From CAWAYR01 sp050250955 (lineage in GTDB: Bacteria > Acidobacteriota > Vicinamibacteria > Vicinamibacterales > UBA2999): a DNA stretch of 64,000 bases. The DNA is taken from positions 62,001 through 126,000 of the forward strand of contig JBFWNR010000003.1 of the NCBI GenBank assembly GCA_050250955.1, given 5' to 3'. The number at the start of each line of letters is the position of its first letter. The first letter of the stretch is position 1. The position numbers and the translations under genes are program-made. Shown one piece after another: positions 40,036 to 47,823 of the stretch. The notes below the pieces were generated by a model, which saw only the letters and a list, made by a program, of their open reading frames with translations, was not told the origin of the DNA and did no database searches.

Positions 40036-40491
40036 CTAGCGGCAGACGATGTCGCCGCGATCGACCTGGCGGCCGATGAGCGCACCGGCGCCGGCGCCGA
40101 TGATCGCGCCGAGCGTCTTGGAGCCGCCGGGGGCGATGATGTTGCCGAGCACGCCGCCGGCCATGCCGCCGATGATGAGGCCGGTGGTGCCGTCGTCGCG
40201 CTGGCAGTAGTAGCGGTTGTCGGAGCCGCGATAGATGCGGTCGTTGCGGCCGAGTCGGCGCGGCTGGTAGCGCCGATTGTCCTGACGGTAGTAGCGCGAC
40301 GCGTCCCAGTAGCCGCGCTCGTAGCCGCGATCGTAGGCGCGGTTGGCGCGGCGGTCGTCCCGGCGGTCGTCGCGGCGCTCGTATCGATCGCGCCGGTCGC
40401 GACGCTGCTCGCCCGCCAGGGCCGGTGTGTAGGGGATGCCCACCATGCCCGCCACCAGGAGTGCGCTCACCGCCTTGTGCAGTCTGCTCAT
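40036..40491 (-). CDS. Exported glycine-zipper 2TM domain protein with Arg/Asp-rich linker, 151 aa
   Basis: A signal peptide (residues 1-26, ending ALAG) is followed by an extremely charged stretch of Arg, Asp and Tyr (about 28-85: RRDRRDRYERRDDRRDDRR and related). The C-terminal part, IIGGMAGGVLGNIIAP then LGAIIGAGAGALIGRQVD, is a glycine-zipper (Rick_17kDa/2TM) domain. Such proteins sit in the outer envelope and often respond to envelope stress. The gene has a good ribosome binding site (GGAAGG) and no operon partner. Function is unknown. Confidence 0.85.
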   Translation of the reverse strand: MSRLHKAVSALLVAGMVGIPYTPALAGEQRRDRRDRYERRDDRRDDRRANRAYDRGYERGYWDASRYYRQDNRRYQPRRLGRNDRIYRGSDNRYYCQRDDGTTGLIIGGMAGGVLGNIIAPGGSKTLGAIIGAGAGALIGRQVDRGDIVCR

Positions 40492-40642
40492 GACGACCTT
40501 CCTGAACGACGGTCGTGATTGACCTGTCCGTCGAGACAGCAATGGCTGTGCCACACGCCGGTGGCGTGAAAAGTCGGGTGTTTGCGGCGTGGTCGTCCGA
40601 GTCACTGCGTCCGTGACAGGACGGTCGGCCCCGGCGATCGTC

Positions 40643-41179
40643 CTACCAGCTGTCGCCGGCGCGGACGTCGCAGGCGATCGGCGCTCCGAGGTCGAGCGGG
40701 CCGCCAGCCGCCGGCGGCAGGACCATCACCCCGGCGTCTTCCTCCAGCGAGCGGACCAGCTCCCCATCCGCCTGGCGCACGAAGGTCGGCCCGCGCCAGC
40801 GTTGCCAGCCGAGCCGTTCGTAGAAGCCGTGGGCGCCGGTGGACAACACCCCGACCTCGAAGTGGCCGCGGATCACCTCGTGGAGCGCCCCCATCACGAG
40901 CGTGCCGAGGCCGTGGCGCTGGAGCGCCGGCGACACCGCCACGGCTTCGACGTAGCCGGCGTGGTGGTCGGCGTCGCCGATGCGGATCCGCCGGGCGACC
41001 ACCGATCCGTGTGCGATCACCTCGCCATGTTGGTACACCACCGCGTGCCACCCGCCGAGGGCGTGCGCCCAGTCGTCGGCGGTGAAGTCGGTGAACGCGG
41101 CGTCCATGAGGCGCCGGCAGGCCTCCAGATCAGCAGCGGAGAGATCTGGCGTGGCCAGCACGGTCACATCGGGACGCAT
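40643..41179 (-). CDS. GNAT acetyltransferase closely resembling aminoglycoside 2'-N-acetyltransferase AAC(2')-I, 178 aa
   Basis: The protein matches the AAC(2')-I family over its full length. TADDWAHALGGWHAVVYQHG corresponds to the substrate-side FTxxDWxHxLGGxH block. The segment GYVEAVAVSPALQRHGLGT is the acetyl-CoA P-loop region, with Q/R-x-x-G-x-G/A. GLGTLVMGALHEVIRG and the tail CDVRAGDSW (mycobacterial AAC(2') ends CDWRAGDVW) also match. The family acetylates the 2' amino group of gentamicin-type aminoglycosides, while chromosomal members may have other native roles. The start is the ATG at 41179, with GAGGA upstream. It follows the SRPBCC gene by 22 bases and may be cotranscribed with it. 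Confidence 0.85.
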   Translation of the reverse strand: MRPDVTVLATPDLSAADLEACRRLMDAAFTDFTADDWAHALGGWHAVVYQHGEVIAHGSVVARRIRIGDADHHAGYVEAVAVSPALQRHGLGTLVMGALHEVIRGHFEVGVLSTGAHGFYERLGWQRWRGPTFVRQADGELVRSLEEDAGVMVLPPAAGGPLDLGAPIACDVRAGDSW

Positions 41180-41201
41180 CGCCCGATCCTCGCACGGCCG
41201 C

Positions 41202-41741
41202 TCAGGACTCTCCGAAACGGCGGGCGTATTCGACCCGTAGTTCTTCCCACCCGTACAGCGTCGCGTCCTCGGCGGCGATGCGCCCCACCGCGACACCGTC
41301 GAGCCAGCGGGCCGCCACGTCGAGGCACAGGTGCCAGCCGGCGGTGACCTTGGCCAGCCACGCGCGGTCGGCGAGCGTATGCGACAGCGTGAGGCGCGTG
41401 CCGGTGGCGCTCTCGGTGAGTTCCCAGCGCAGCAGATCGCCTTCCCAGGTGTATTCGAGCAGCCGCGGTGGCTCGGCGCGGTGGACGACCGCCGGGGACT
41501 GGTCGCCGCCGCCAGCCATGACCAGCGTGACCGGGCCGGGTGTGGCCAGCGACCGCGGCGCGTCGAACGGCGACCATTCGCTGAGGGCATCGGGCTCGGT
41601 GAGCGCCCGCCACACCGCCGCCGGTGGATGGGCGAACTCCTTCACGAAGATGAGCGTCGTGCGGCCGTCAGCGTGCCGCGTCGTGGCCTCGCCGATCGGG
41701 CTGGGCGTGAAGGGCTTCAACTTGCCGCTCGAGGTCATCAT
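41202..41741 (-). CDS. SRPBCC (AHSA1-like) protein paired with ArsR regulator 1, 179 aa
   Basis: A START/Bet v1-fold protein. TLIFVKEFAHPPAAVWRALT (about residues 29-48) and LSEWSPFDAPRS form the standard AHSA1 opening. TRLTLSHTLADRAWLAKVTAGWHLCLD near residue 130 is typical of this group's C-terminal helix. The start ATG (two adjacent ATGs at 41741 and 41738) overlaps the ArsR stop (ATGA) and has GGAAGGAG upstream. In such pairs the ArsR protein usually controls the SRPBCC gene. The ligand or substrate is unknown. Confidence 0.9.
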   Translation of the reverse strand: MMTSSGKLKPFTPSPIGEATTRHADGRTTLIFVKEFAHPPAAVWRALTEPDALSEWSPFDAPRSLATPGPVTLVMAGGGDQSPAVVHRAEPPRLLEYTWEGDLLRWELTESATGTRLTLSHTLADRAWLAKVTAGWHLCLDVAARWLDGVAVGRIAAEDATLYGWEELRVEYARRFGES

Positions 41742-42073
41742 CGCTCCTTCCGTGGGCGCGGAGGCGTCGCCGCCTGTCGATCGAGGTGCTCCTCGAGCGC
41801 CGAGAGACTCTGTCGCCACAGCTCGCGGTACGGCGTGAGCCAGCGCTCGATCTCGACGAACCGTTCGGGGCGCAGCCGGTAGACCCGCCACTGCGCCTGC
41901 ACCCGGCAGTCCACCAGCCCGCCGGTCCTGAGCACGCGCAGGTGCTTGGAGATGGTTGGCTGCGGCAGGCCGAGCACGGCTTCGAGTTCCTGCACGGTGC
42001 GCTCGCCGGTCCGCAGCAGGCCGACGATGGCCAGGCGGCTGGGCTCGGCCAGTGCCCCGAATGTAGATTCCAC
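41738..42073 (-). CDS. ArsR family regulator 1 (SRPBCC-linked), 111 aa
   Basis: A winged-helix repressor of the ArsR/SmtB family. FGALAEPSRLAIVGLLRTGE (residues 5-24) and the recognition helix PQPTISKHLRVLRTGGLVDC are plain, followed by the wing QAQWRVYRLRPE. No CxC-type metal site is visible, so it belongs to the non-metal group that is paired with SRPBCC proteins. The start is a GTG at 42073. An inverted repeat at 42062-42103 overlaps its start and -10 region, suggesting autorepression. It is divergent from a second ArsR gene. Confidence 0.92.
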   Translation of the reverse strand: MESTFGALAEPSRLAIVGLLRTGERTVQELEAVLGLPQPTISKHLRVLRTGGLVDCRVQAQWRVYRLRPERFVEIERWLTPYRELWRQSLSALEEHLDRQAATPPRPRKER

Positions 42074-42103
42074 GACACGTATATACCACGATTGGAATGT
42101 ACA
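42062..42103. promoter_or_regulatory. Inverted repeat at the start of ArsR 1, probable operator
   Basis: TGTAGATTCC (42062-42071) and GGAATGTACA (42094-42103) form an inverted repeat with one mismatch and a 22-bp spacer. The spacer holds TATATA (minus-strand -10 candidate near 42082-42087). The left arm covers the first codons of the ArsR gene, so binding would block both transcription start and elongation. Confidence 0.5.
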
Positions 42104-42122
42104 GACCCATGAGATTCAGCCG

Positions 42123-42151
42123 TTGACAGGGCATCGACCGGTATGAGATAA
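42123..42151 (+). promoter_or_regulatory. Promoter of ArsR 2 (TTGACA, 17-bp spacer, AGATAA)
   Basis: A perfect -35 TTGACA at 42123-42128 is followed, after 17 bases, by AGATAA at 42146-42151, a moderate -10 match. It would start transcription near 42158, inside the downstream operator. Confidence 0.6.
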
Positions 42152-42178
42152 ACCTTTTGGTTAATTAACTACTTAGTT
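42151..42178. promoter_or_regulatory. Double palindromic operator of ArsR 2
   Basis: Two gapped palindromes stand side by side: AACC-TTTT-GGTT (42151-42162) and AACT-ACTT-AGTT (42167-42178), separated by AATT, with centres 16 bp apart. The stretch is conspicuously AT-rich and ends four bases before the ArsR 2 start codon, overlapping the predicted transcription start, which fits autorepression. It differs completely from the operator of ArsR 1. Confidence 0.6.
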
Positions 42179-42182
42179 TCAT

Positions 42183-42557
42183 ATGACCGGCACCGACCCG
42201 CTCAGCGCCACCTTCGCGGCCCTCGCCGATCCGACCCGGCGGGCCATCCTCGCCCGCCTCGCCGACAGCGGCGACCGCACCGTCACCGAGCTGGCCGAGC
42301 CGTTCGCGATGAGCCTGCCGGCGGTGTCCAAGCACCTGCGGGTGCTCGAGCGCGCCGGCCTCATCTCGCGCGGCCGTGACGCCCAGTGGCGGCCCTGCCG
42401 CCTCGAGGCGGCGCGGCTCAAGGACGTCGCCGACTGGGCCAGCCGTTACCGGGATCTCTGGGAGGGGCGGCTCGACCGCCTCGACAGCTACCTGCAGGCC
42501 CTGAAGAAGACCACTCACAAGGAGCAGCCTCATGGCCGTCAGCCGCGGCGCAAATAG
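42183..42557 (+). CDS. ArsR family regulator 2 (SRPBCC-linked), 124 aa
   Basis: A second ArsR-type winged-helix protein: FAALADPTRRAILARLAD (residues 11-28), VTELAEPFAMSLPAVSKHLR as the recognition helix, and VLERAGLISRGRDAQWRPCR as the wing. No metal-binding pattern is visible. It is only moderately similar to ArsR 1. The ATG at 42183 has no clear ribosome binding site, because the operator occupies the leader. The 3' end overlaps the SRPBCC gene by 26 bases, the standard two-gene module. Confidence 0.93.
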   Translation: MTGTDPLSATFAALADPTRRAILARLADSGDRTVTELAEPFAMSLPAVSKHLRVLERAGLISRGRDAQWRPCRLEAARLKDVADWASRYRDLWEGRLDRLDSYLQALKKTTHKEQPHGRQPRRK

Positions 42558-43044
42558 CCACACCTTCGAGGTCCGCACGCCGTCGGACACCGAGATCGTC
42601 ATGACCCGTCTGTTCGACGCGCCGCGTCACCTCGTGTTCGAGGCGATGACCAAGCCGGAGCACATCCGCCGCTGGTGGGGCATCCTCGACGACGGCTACT
42701 CGGTGCCGGTCTGCGAGATGGACGCCCGCCCCGGCGGCAAGTGGCACTTCGTCGGCGCCGGGCCCAAGGGCCAGATGCCGGATTTCTACGGCGAGGTGCG
42801 CGAGGTGGTGCCGCCGGAGCGCTTCGTCTACACCGAGATCTTCGCGCCGTTCCCCGACGTGGAGTCCGTGGTCACGGCGGTGCTCACCGAGGAAAACGGC
42901 AAGACGCGGCTGACGGTGAACTGCACCTACCCGAGCAAGGACGTCCGCGACATGGTGGTGACCAGCGGCATGGAGCGCGGTGCCGCCATCAGCTACGACC
43001 GGCTGGACGACGTGGCGCGCGAGCTCGTCGCCCGCGCCTCGTAG
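42532..43044 (+). CDS. SRPBCC (AHSA1-like) protein paired with ArsR regulator 2, 170 aa
   Basis: An AHSA1-type START-fold protein. Blocks are MTRLFDAPRHLVFEAMTKPE (about 24-43), RRWWGILDDGYSVPVCEMD, and RPGGKWHFVGAGPKGQ. VPPERFVYTEIFAPFPD and the C-terminal SGMERGAAISYDRLDDVARE complete the family pattern. The start lies within the ArsR 2 gene with AAGGAGCAGCC just upstream, so translation is coupled. Members of this subgroup are small-molecule-binding proteins of unknown ligand. A REP copy separates it from the convergent amidohydrolase gene. Confidence 0.93.
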   Translation: MAVSRGANSHTFEVRTPSDTEIVMTRLFDAPRHLVFEAMTKPEHIRRWWGILDDGYSVPVCEMDARPGGKWHFVGAGPKGQMPDFYGEVREVVPPERFVYTEIFAPFPDVESVVTAVLTEENGKTRLTVNCTYPSKDVRDMVVTSGMERGAAISYDRLDDVARELVARAS

Positions 43045-43076
43045 CGACGACTGTCGGTCAGGGCGGCGACGGGATC

Positions 43077-43101
43077 GGCAGAGCTGAAGCTCTGCCCTAC
43101 G
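43077..43101 (-). repeat. REP-like palindrome with GTAG head (copy 4)
   Basis: The + strand reads GGCAGAGC-TGAA-GCTCTGCC followed by CTACG; on the minus strand it is a GTAG head plus an 8-bp hairpin with TTCA loop. It fills the space between convergent genes and touches the stop codon of the amidohydrolase gene at 43102, as copy 1 does with the DUF6065-like gene. Confidence 0.78.
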
Positions 43102-44493
43102 TCACGGCTTCAGGAATTCGGCTCTCAGGGCGTCGCGGTCGATGGCGACGCCCGCCTTGTAGACCGCCGCGATCCGCCGCGTGTTGGCGATGTCGTCGAT
43201 CGGGTTCGCGGTGAGCACCAGGAAGTCGGCGCGCTTCCCCGCTTCCAGCGTACCGCGATCGGCGAGTCCGAGCACACCGGCGCCGGTGGCGGTGGCGGCG
43301 CGAATCGCCTCGAGCGGCGGCACGCCGGCTCGGGCGATGGCCTCGAGCTCGCGGTGTTCGGTGAAGCCCGGCACCTGGCTGTTGAGGCCGGTGTCGCCGC
43401 ACAGCACGATGCGGGCGCGGCCGGCGTGCAGGCGCCGCATGCTCGCTTCGAGCCGGCCGTAGGTCTCCTTGGCGCGCGCCACCGCATCCGGCGCGGCCCG
43501 GGCGATCCCCGCCTTCCACTCGGCGATGACCTCGGGGCGCACGGTCTCGGCCAGCGCCGGATCGTCGAGCCAGCCGGGACCGTCGACGAGCGGCTTCTGG
43601 ATGCTCATCGTGCTGCAGGCGAAGACATTCCGTGCCGTCAGCATCGCCACCAGCTCGTCGTCCACGCCGGGCTCGGCACGCACCATGTGCGCCAGGCCGT
43701 CCACGCCCGAGCGCACCAGGTCCTTGGCGTCGTCCAGGTAATAGACGTGCGCCACGGCGCGCAGCCCATGGGCGTGGGCCTCGTCGATGGCCGCCTTGTA
43801 CACGTCGGGCGCCAGCTTGACCTTGGTGCCGTTGCGATCGTCGACCCACAGCTTGACGACATCCACCTTCTTCGCCGCCAGGGCCTGCACGGCGGCACGC
43901 GCCTGCTCCGGCGTCGCCGCCTCGTGGATGACGTCGGTGGCGAAGAACGGGCCGCCGTTGGCGGCGCCCGGTGTCGGCGCGACGATGCCGTTGCCGGCGG
44001 TGAAGAACCACGCCAGCGCCGGGTCGGCGAGGGTGCCGGCGCGCTGCTCGTCGCGGATCGTCACCTCGACGTCGTCGCGGTCGGTGCCCAGTTCCTGGAA
44101 GGCGCCGATGCCGTAGTAGGTGAAGCGGCGCAGGTGGTCGAGCACGTTGTCGCGGCTGTAGTGGCCGCGCTCGGTCGTCGCCCCGCGCATGTAGCCGATG
44201 TGGCCGTGCACGTTGACGATGAGCGGCATCACCGTCCGGCCGCTGAGATCGACGCGGGTGGCGTCGGCCGGCACCTCGATCTCGCCGCGCGGCCCGGCCG
44301 CGCTGATGACGCCGTCGCGAACCACCAGCACTGCGTCGTCGATCGCAGGGCTGCCGTCGCCGCGGATCAGGCGGGCGCCGGCGAAGGCGGTGACGCGGTC
44401 GGCCGCCGGAGGCTCGGGCGGAGCGGCGCACGCGGCGGCGGTGAGCGCCGCAACCAGGAGCACCGCAGGCGAGCGTCGGACCGGTGGTGTCAT
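43102..44493 (-). CDS. Exported lipoprotein amidohydrolase (imidazolonepropionase-like), 463 aa
   Basis: The ATG at 44493 starts a lipoprotein signal (AALTAAAC). The amidohydrolase TIM barrel follows: the first metal motif, normally HxH, is VNVHGHIGYM, with H98 and H100 by my count. The lysine region is KVDVVKLWVDD, AVAHVYYLDDAKDLV has a metal histidine, and LCGDTGLN carries the catalytic Asp. The end, TLEAGKRADFLVLTANPIDD, is the classic composite-domain close. The group includes periplasmic peptidases and imidazolonepropionase-like enzymes; the exact substrate is unknown. It lies 20 bases downstream of the L,D-transpeptidase gene. Confidence 0.9.
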   Translation of the reverse strand: MTPPVRRSPAVLLVAALTAAACAAPPEPPAADRVTAFAGARLIRGDGSPAIDDAVLVVRDGVISAAGPRGEIEVPADATRVDLSGRTVMPLIVNVHGHIGYMRGATTERGHYSRDNVLDHLRRFTYYGIGAFQELGTDRDDVEVTIRDEQRAGTLADPALAWFFTAGNGIVAPTPGAANGGPFFATDVIHEAATPEQARAAVQALAAKKVDVVKLWVDDRNGTKVKLAPDVYKAAIDEAHAHGLRAVAHVYYLDDAKDLVRSGVDGLAHMVRAEPGVDDELVAMLTARNVFACSTMSIQKPLVDGPGWLDDPALAETVRPEVIAEWKAGIARAAPDAVARAKETYGRLEASMRRLHAGRARIVLCGDTGLNSQVPGFTEHRELEAIARAGVPPLEAIRAATATGAGVLGLADRGTLEAGKRADFLVLTANPIDDIANTRRIAAVYKAGVAIDRDALRAEFLKP

Positions 44494-44513
44494 CCGGCCC
44501 CCGTTGGCGCCGG

Positions 44514-46307
44514 TCACGTGCGTGGCCGGGCCTCGGCCTTGACCGGGTAGGGATACCCTTGAGCCAGCGCGGCGTCGAGCGCCTTGTCGTGGCCGTAGAT
44601 GTCCTCGACGAAGAACGCCTCGTCCTCCGAGTTGACGTGCACGGTGGCGTAGAACAGCACCACCGTCAGCTTCTCCTTGAGGTTGACGCGGGTCGGGCGC
44701 TCGGCCTGCATCGCCTTCTGGATGCGCTCGGCGGTCCACTCCGGCTGGTCGCGCAGCACCCAGGAGGCGAACTGCGCCGGGTTCTCCAGGCGGATGCAGC
44801 CATGGCTGAAGTCGCGCCGGGCGCGGGCGAACAGCGACTGCGCCGGCGTGCCGTGCATGTAGACGTCCTCGGCGTTCGGAAAGATGAACTTGGCGAGGCC
44901 GAGCGAGTTGTGCGTGCCGGGCTTCTGGCGCACGAACAGCCGGCCCGACAGCACCTTGTCGAGGTTCTCCGGCGTCACCGGCAGGGCCGCGGCGTCGTCG
45001 GCGCCACTGGCCACGATCTCCATCTGCTGGCGGGCGATGTAGCCCGGATCGCGGCGGGCGCGCGGCACGATCTCCTTGGTGATGATGCTGCGCGGCGGAT
45101 TCCAGTACGGGCGGAAGATGACGTACTCCATCTGCTCGACGAAGATCGGCGTGCGGTGGTCGAGCGACTCGCCGACCACCACGTTCATGCGCAGCGGCTC
45201 GTCGCCGGTGGTCGGATCGGTGGCCCACAGCCGGAAGAGCGCGACGTTCACGAACACGTTGGGCCGCTCGCTGAGCACCGGCAGCCAGCGCATCCGCTCC
45301 ATCGACAGCTCGATCTGGCGGATCCGCTCAGCCAGCGAGACGTTGAGGGCGCGGATGGTGCCGGGGCCGATGACCCCGTCGGTCTCGAGGCCGTGGCGGC
45401 GCTGGAAGGCCTTCACCGCGTCGACGACGGGCCCGTCGTAGCGCGTCGGGTCCGATTCCGGAACGGCCGCACCGGCCGGCAGGTCGCCGAAGACCCGCAG
45501 CCGCGCCGCCAGCTGAGGGACGCCGTCCCACGAGGCCCCGGGCTCCACCTTGCGCACCGTGCGGGCCAGGGCCGGCACCATCGGCGGCTCCCCGCGCGTC
45601 GCGAGGTCGCGGTAGATCGCCGCCATGCGCCGCGCGCGGCGGTAGTGCGGGAACGGCGGCTGCAGCGCTTCGAGCGCGTCGCCAAGACCGCGGCCTTCGC
45701 GCGCCTGGCGGAACGCCGCGACGAGGTCGAATTGCTTGGCGGCGATGTCGTAGCCCCACAGCATCGTCGCCGGATCGACGCGGCCGACGTGGACGGCCTT
45801 CAGCATCCGGCCGGCGGCGATGCTCGTTGCCAGATCGAACAAGGCGAGCTCGGGGCCCGAGCCGCCGCCGCTCTCCAGCGCCTTCCACTGCTCGGCGAGC
45901 AGCGTCGCGTCGTAGTCGGCGGGGTCGAGCCCATGATCGGCGGCACCGGCGATGGCCGCGAGGGCCGGCGCCAGGACGGCGATCGGCCGCCCGCCGTCGA
46001 ACCACAGCAGCCGGTCGGCTTCGGCCTCGTAGAGGGCCTTGAGCGCCGGCGCGACGTCGGGAATCGCTCCCCACGTCAGGCCCGGGTGCGCCGCCGCCCC
46101 CAGCACCTGGTCGATCGTCGCCGCGATCTCGGCGTCGCCGGTGGCAGCAACCGGGACCGGATCGGCTGGTGACGCCGACGGCGCCGGCACCGCCGGCGGC
46201 TGGGTCGGCAGCGCCGTCTCCTGGCAGCCGATGAGGGCGAACGCGGCGACCAGCCCGAGGACCGATCGCGACGCTCGACATAGCGGTGTGCGACAACTTG
46301 TGTGCAT
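44514..46307 (-). CDS. L,D-transpeptidase (YcbB/LdtD type) lipoprotein, 597 aa
   Basis: This enzyme forms 3-3 cross-links in peptidoglycan. The start at 46307 leads into a signal with lipobox-like FALIGC. A scaffold helical domain covers about residues 80-290. Next is a peptidoglycan-binding domain (VDAVKAFQRRHGLETDGVIG), and then the YkuD catalytic domain, with YMHGTPAQSLF and the catalytic SHGCIRLEN. PYWNPPRSIITKEIVP is a further YcbB-type block. The domain order and the length of about 600 residues match YcbB. The start overlaps by 8 bases the start of vapB on the other strand, an unusual head-to-head arrangement. Confidence 0.92.
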   Translation of the reverse strand: MHTSCRTPLCRASRSVLGLVAAFALIGCQETALPTQPPAVPAPSASPADPVPVAATGDAEIAATIDQVLGAAAHPGLTWGAIPDVAPALKALYEAEADRLLWFDGGRPIAVLAPALAAIAGAADHGLDPADYDATLLAEQWKALESGGGSGPELALFDLATSIAAGRMLKAVHVGRVDPATMLWGYDIAAKQFDLVAAFRQAREGRGLGDALEALQPPFPHYRRARRMAAIYRDLATRGEPPMVPALARTVRKVEPGASWDGVPQLAARLRVFGDLPAGAAVPESDPTRYDGPVVDAVKAFQRRHGLETDGVIGPGTIRALNVSLAERIRQIELSMERMRWLPVLSERPNVFVNVALFRLWATDPTTGDEPLRMNVVVGESLDHRTPIFVEQMEYVIFRPYWNPPRSIITKEIVPRARRDPGYIARQQMEIVASGADDAAALPVTPENLDKVLSGRLFVRQKPGTHNSLGLAKFIFPNAEDVYMHGTPAQSLFARARRDFSHGCIRLENPAQFASWVLRDQPEWTAERIQKAMQAERPTRVNLKEKLTVVLFYATVHVNSEDEAFFVEDIYGHDKALDAALAQGYPYPVKAEARPRT

Positions 46308-46503
46308 CGCGAATGTAGCCATCGACGGCGCGCTGCTCGACGACGCCCTGCGCATCGGCGGCAAGACGACGAAGCAGGATACCGTGACCGAGGCGCTCCA
46401 GGAGTACGTCGCCCGGCGCCAGCAGGCGCGGCTGGCCGACTTCTCCGGCACCATCGACTACGACCCGAAGTACGACTCCAAGAAGCAGCGCCGGAAGCGT
46501 TGA
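46300..46503 (+). CDS. vapB: Orphan VapB-type antitoxin, 67 aa
   Basis: A short protein of the VapB (DUF2191) antitoxin family. ANVAIDGALLDDALRIGGKT is the ribbon-helix-helix opening, TKQDTVTEALQEYVARRQQA the helical part, and ADFSGTIDYDPKYD the toxin-contacting tail seen before VapC genes. The likely start is the GTG at 46300; a GTG at 46288 is also possible. No PIN-domain toxin follows: the next gene, 12 bases on, is a ZIP transporter on the opposite strand. It is thus an orphan antitoxin, possibly a stand-alone regulator or a relic. Confidence 0.82.
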   Translation: MCIANVAIDGALLDDALRIGGKTTKQDTVTEALQEYVARRQQARLADFSGTIDYDPKYDSKKQRRKR

Positions 46504-46514
46504 AGATCCTGGCT

Positions 46515-47264
46515 TCAGCCGCCGACCAGGAGCCGCGTCACCAGAATCATGCCGATGCCGCCGGCGAACGCCGTGAAATGCACGAGGCTGTCGCGGAGCC
46601 GCCGGCCGAGCTTGACCTCGGGAATCAGGTCCGACGCGGCGATGTAGACGAAGTTGCCGGCCGCGAACGAGAGCAGCATGGTGATGTCGAGCTCGGCCGA
46701 CAGATAGTAGGCCAGCACCGCCCCGGGCACGATGGTCGCCGCCGAGACGAAATTGGCGATGAGCGCCGGCGTCCGGTTCCACCCGCCGCGCAGCAGGATG
46801 GCGAAGTCGCCGAGTTCCTGCGGCAGCTCGTGCGCCGCAGCGGCGAGCCAGGTGATCACACCGACCTTGGTGCTGACGATGAACGACGCGCCGATGGCCA
46901 GTCCGCCGATGAAGTTGTGCAGGCCGTCGGCGATCAGAATCAAGTAGGTGACCGGCTGCCTCGCGTCGGTGTCGTGGCTGGGCGAATGAGCGTGATGCCA
47001 GGACAGGAACTGCTCCATCAGGAAGAAGAGGGCAAAGCCGGCAACGGCCGGCAAGAACGTCCCGACTCCGGGGCCATGAGCCGCGACCGCCTCCGGCAGC
47101 AGATGGAGGAACGCGCCGCCGAGCAGCGAGCCGGCGGCGAACGCCACGAGCGGCAGGAGCATGCGATGGAGCTGGGCCTCCGTCAGGAGCGCCGTCGCCA
47201 GCCCGATCCATGCGATCCCGGTCATCGCCACGGCGCTTCCGGTAATCCAGGCGAATGTGCTCAC
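46515..47264 (-). CDS. ZIP family metal transporter, 249 aa
   Basis: A ZIP (zinc/iron permease) transporter with eight helices. Metal-binding helices are plain: IADGLHNFIGGLAIGASF (helix 4) and AAAAHELPQELGDFAIL (helix 5). A histidine-containing loop (SWHHAHSPSHD) lies between helices 3 and 4. The GTG at 47264 is preferred since GGAGAGGG lies just upstream. An ATG at 47291 would add nine polar residues. It would import Zn2+, Fe2+ or other divalent metal. It converges with vapB. Confidence 0.92.
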   Translation of the reverse strand: MSTFAWITGSAVAMTGIAWIGLATALLTEAQLHRMLLPLVAFAAGSLLGGAFLHLLPEAVAAHGPGVGTFLPAVAGFALFFLMEQFLSWHHAHSPSHDTDARQPVTYLILIADGLHNFIGGLAIGASFIVSTKVGVITWLAAAAHELPQELGDFAILLRGGWNRTPALIANFVSAATIVPGAVLAYYLSAELDITMLLSFAAGNFVYIAASDLIPEVKLGRRLRDSLVHFTAFAGGIGMILVTRLLVGG

Positions 47265-47370
47265 ACGTGTCCCTCTCCACTGCATCGGCATCAGCCGGCG
47301 GACGGCCTCCGTGAGCGCTGCGTCCAGGGTATGCTAGCTGGCGGCGGCAACGGCTCGCCGCCGGAGACGC

Positions 47371-47808
47371 ATGAAGATTCTGATCGCGACCGATGGTTCG
47401 GCGCCGGCGGCGGCGGCCGTCGCCGAGGTGGCAGCGCGGGCATGGCCCGAAGGTAGCGAAGTGAAGGTGCTGACGGTGATCCACACCGCAGTGCCGTTTG
47501 CGACCGACCCGGCTTTGGTCGTGACCTTCATCGCTCTCGATCACCTGGACAAGGCGCGCAAGCACGCGCCCGAGGTCGTCGAACGCGCCGCCGCACAACT
47601 GGCCCGTCCGGGACTGACGGTGACGACCGCGATCCTCGAAGGTTCGCCCAAGCAACTGATCGTCGACGAGGCGGAACGGTGGGGCGCCGACCTGGTGGTG
47701 CTGGGCACCCACGGGCACGGCGCGCCCGGACGGTTCGTGCTGGGATCGGTGGCGCATTCGGTGGTCCTGCACGCGCCGTGCTCGGTCGAGGTCGTGCGGA
47801 AGCGCTGA
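47371..47808 (+). CDS. Universal stress protein, single domain, 145 aa
   Basis: A canonical UspA-fold protein. MKILIATDGSAPAAAAVAEV is the opening strand with the nucleotide-binding Asp, and VVLGTHGHGAPGRFVLGSVA contains the full ATP motif G-x2-G-x9-G-S. HSVVLHAPCSVEVVRK ends the domain. It therefore belongs to the ATP-binding class. It diverges from the ZIP transporter gene (106-base gap) and converges with the ABC transporter operon. Its role is general stress survival; the trigger cannot be seen. Confidence 0.95.
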   Translation: MKILIATDGSAPAAAAVAEVAARAWPEGSEVKVLTVIHTAVPFATDPALVVTFIALDHLDKARKHAPEVVERAAAQLARPGLTVTTAILEGSPKQLIVDEAERWGADLVVLGTHGHGAPGRFVLGSVAHSVVLHAPCSVEVVRKR

Positions 47809-47823
47809 GCGATCGAGCCGGTC

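Noticed and set aside
46504..46514. A VapC toxin after vapB
   Set aside because: Only 12 bases separate vapB from the convergent ZIP gene, and no PIN-domain frame is present on either strand nearby.
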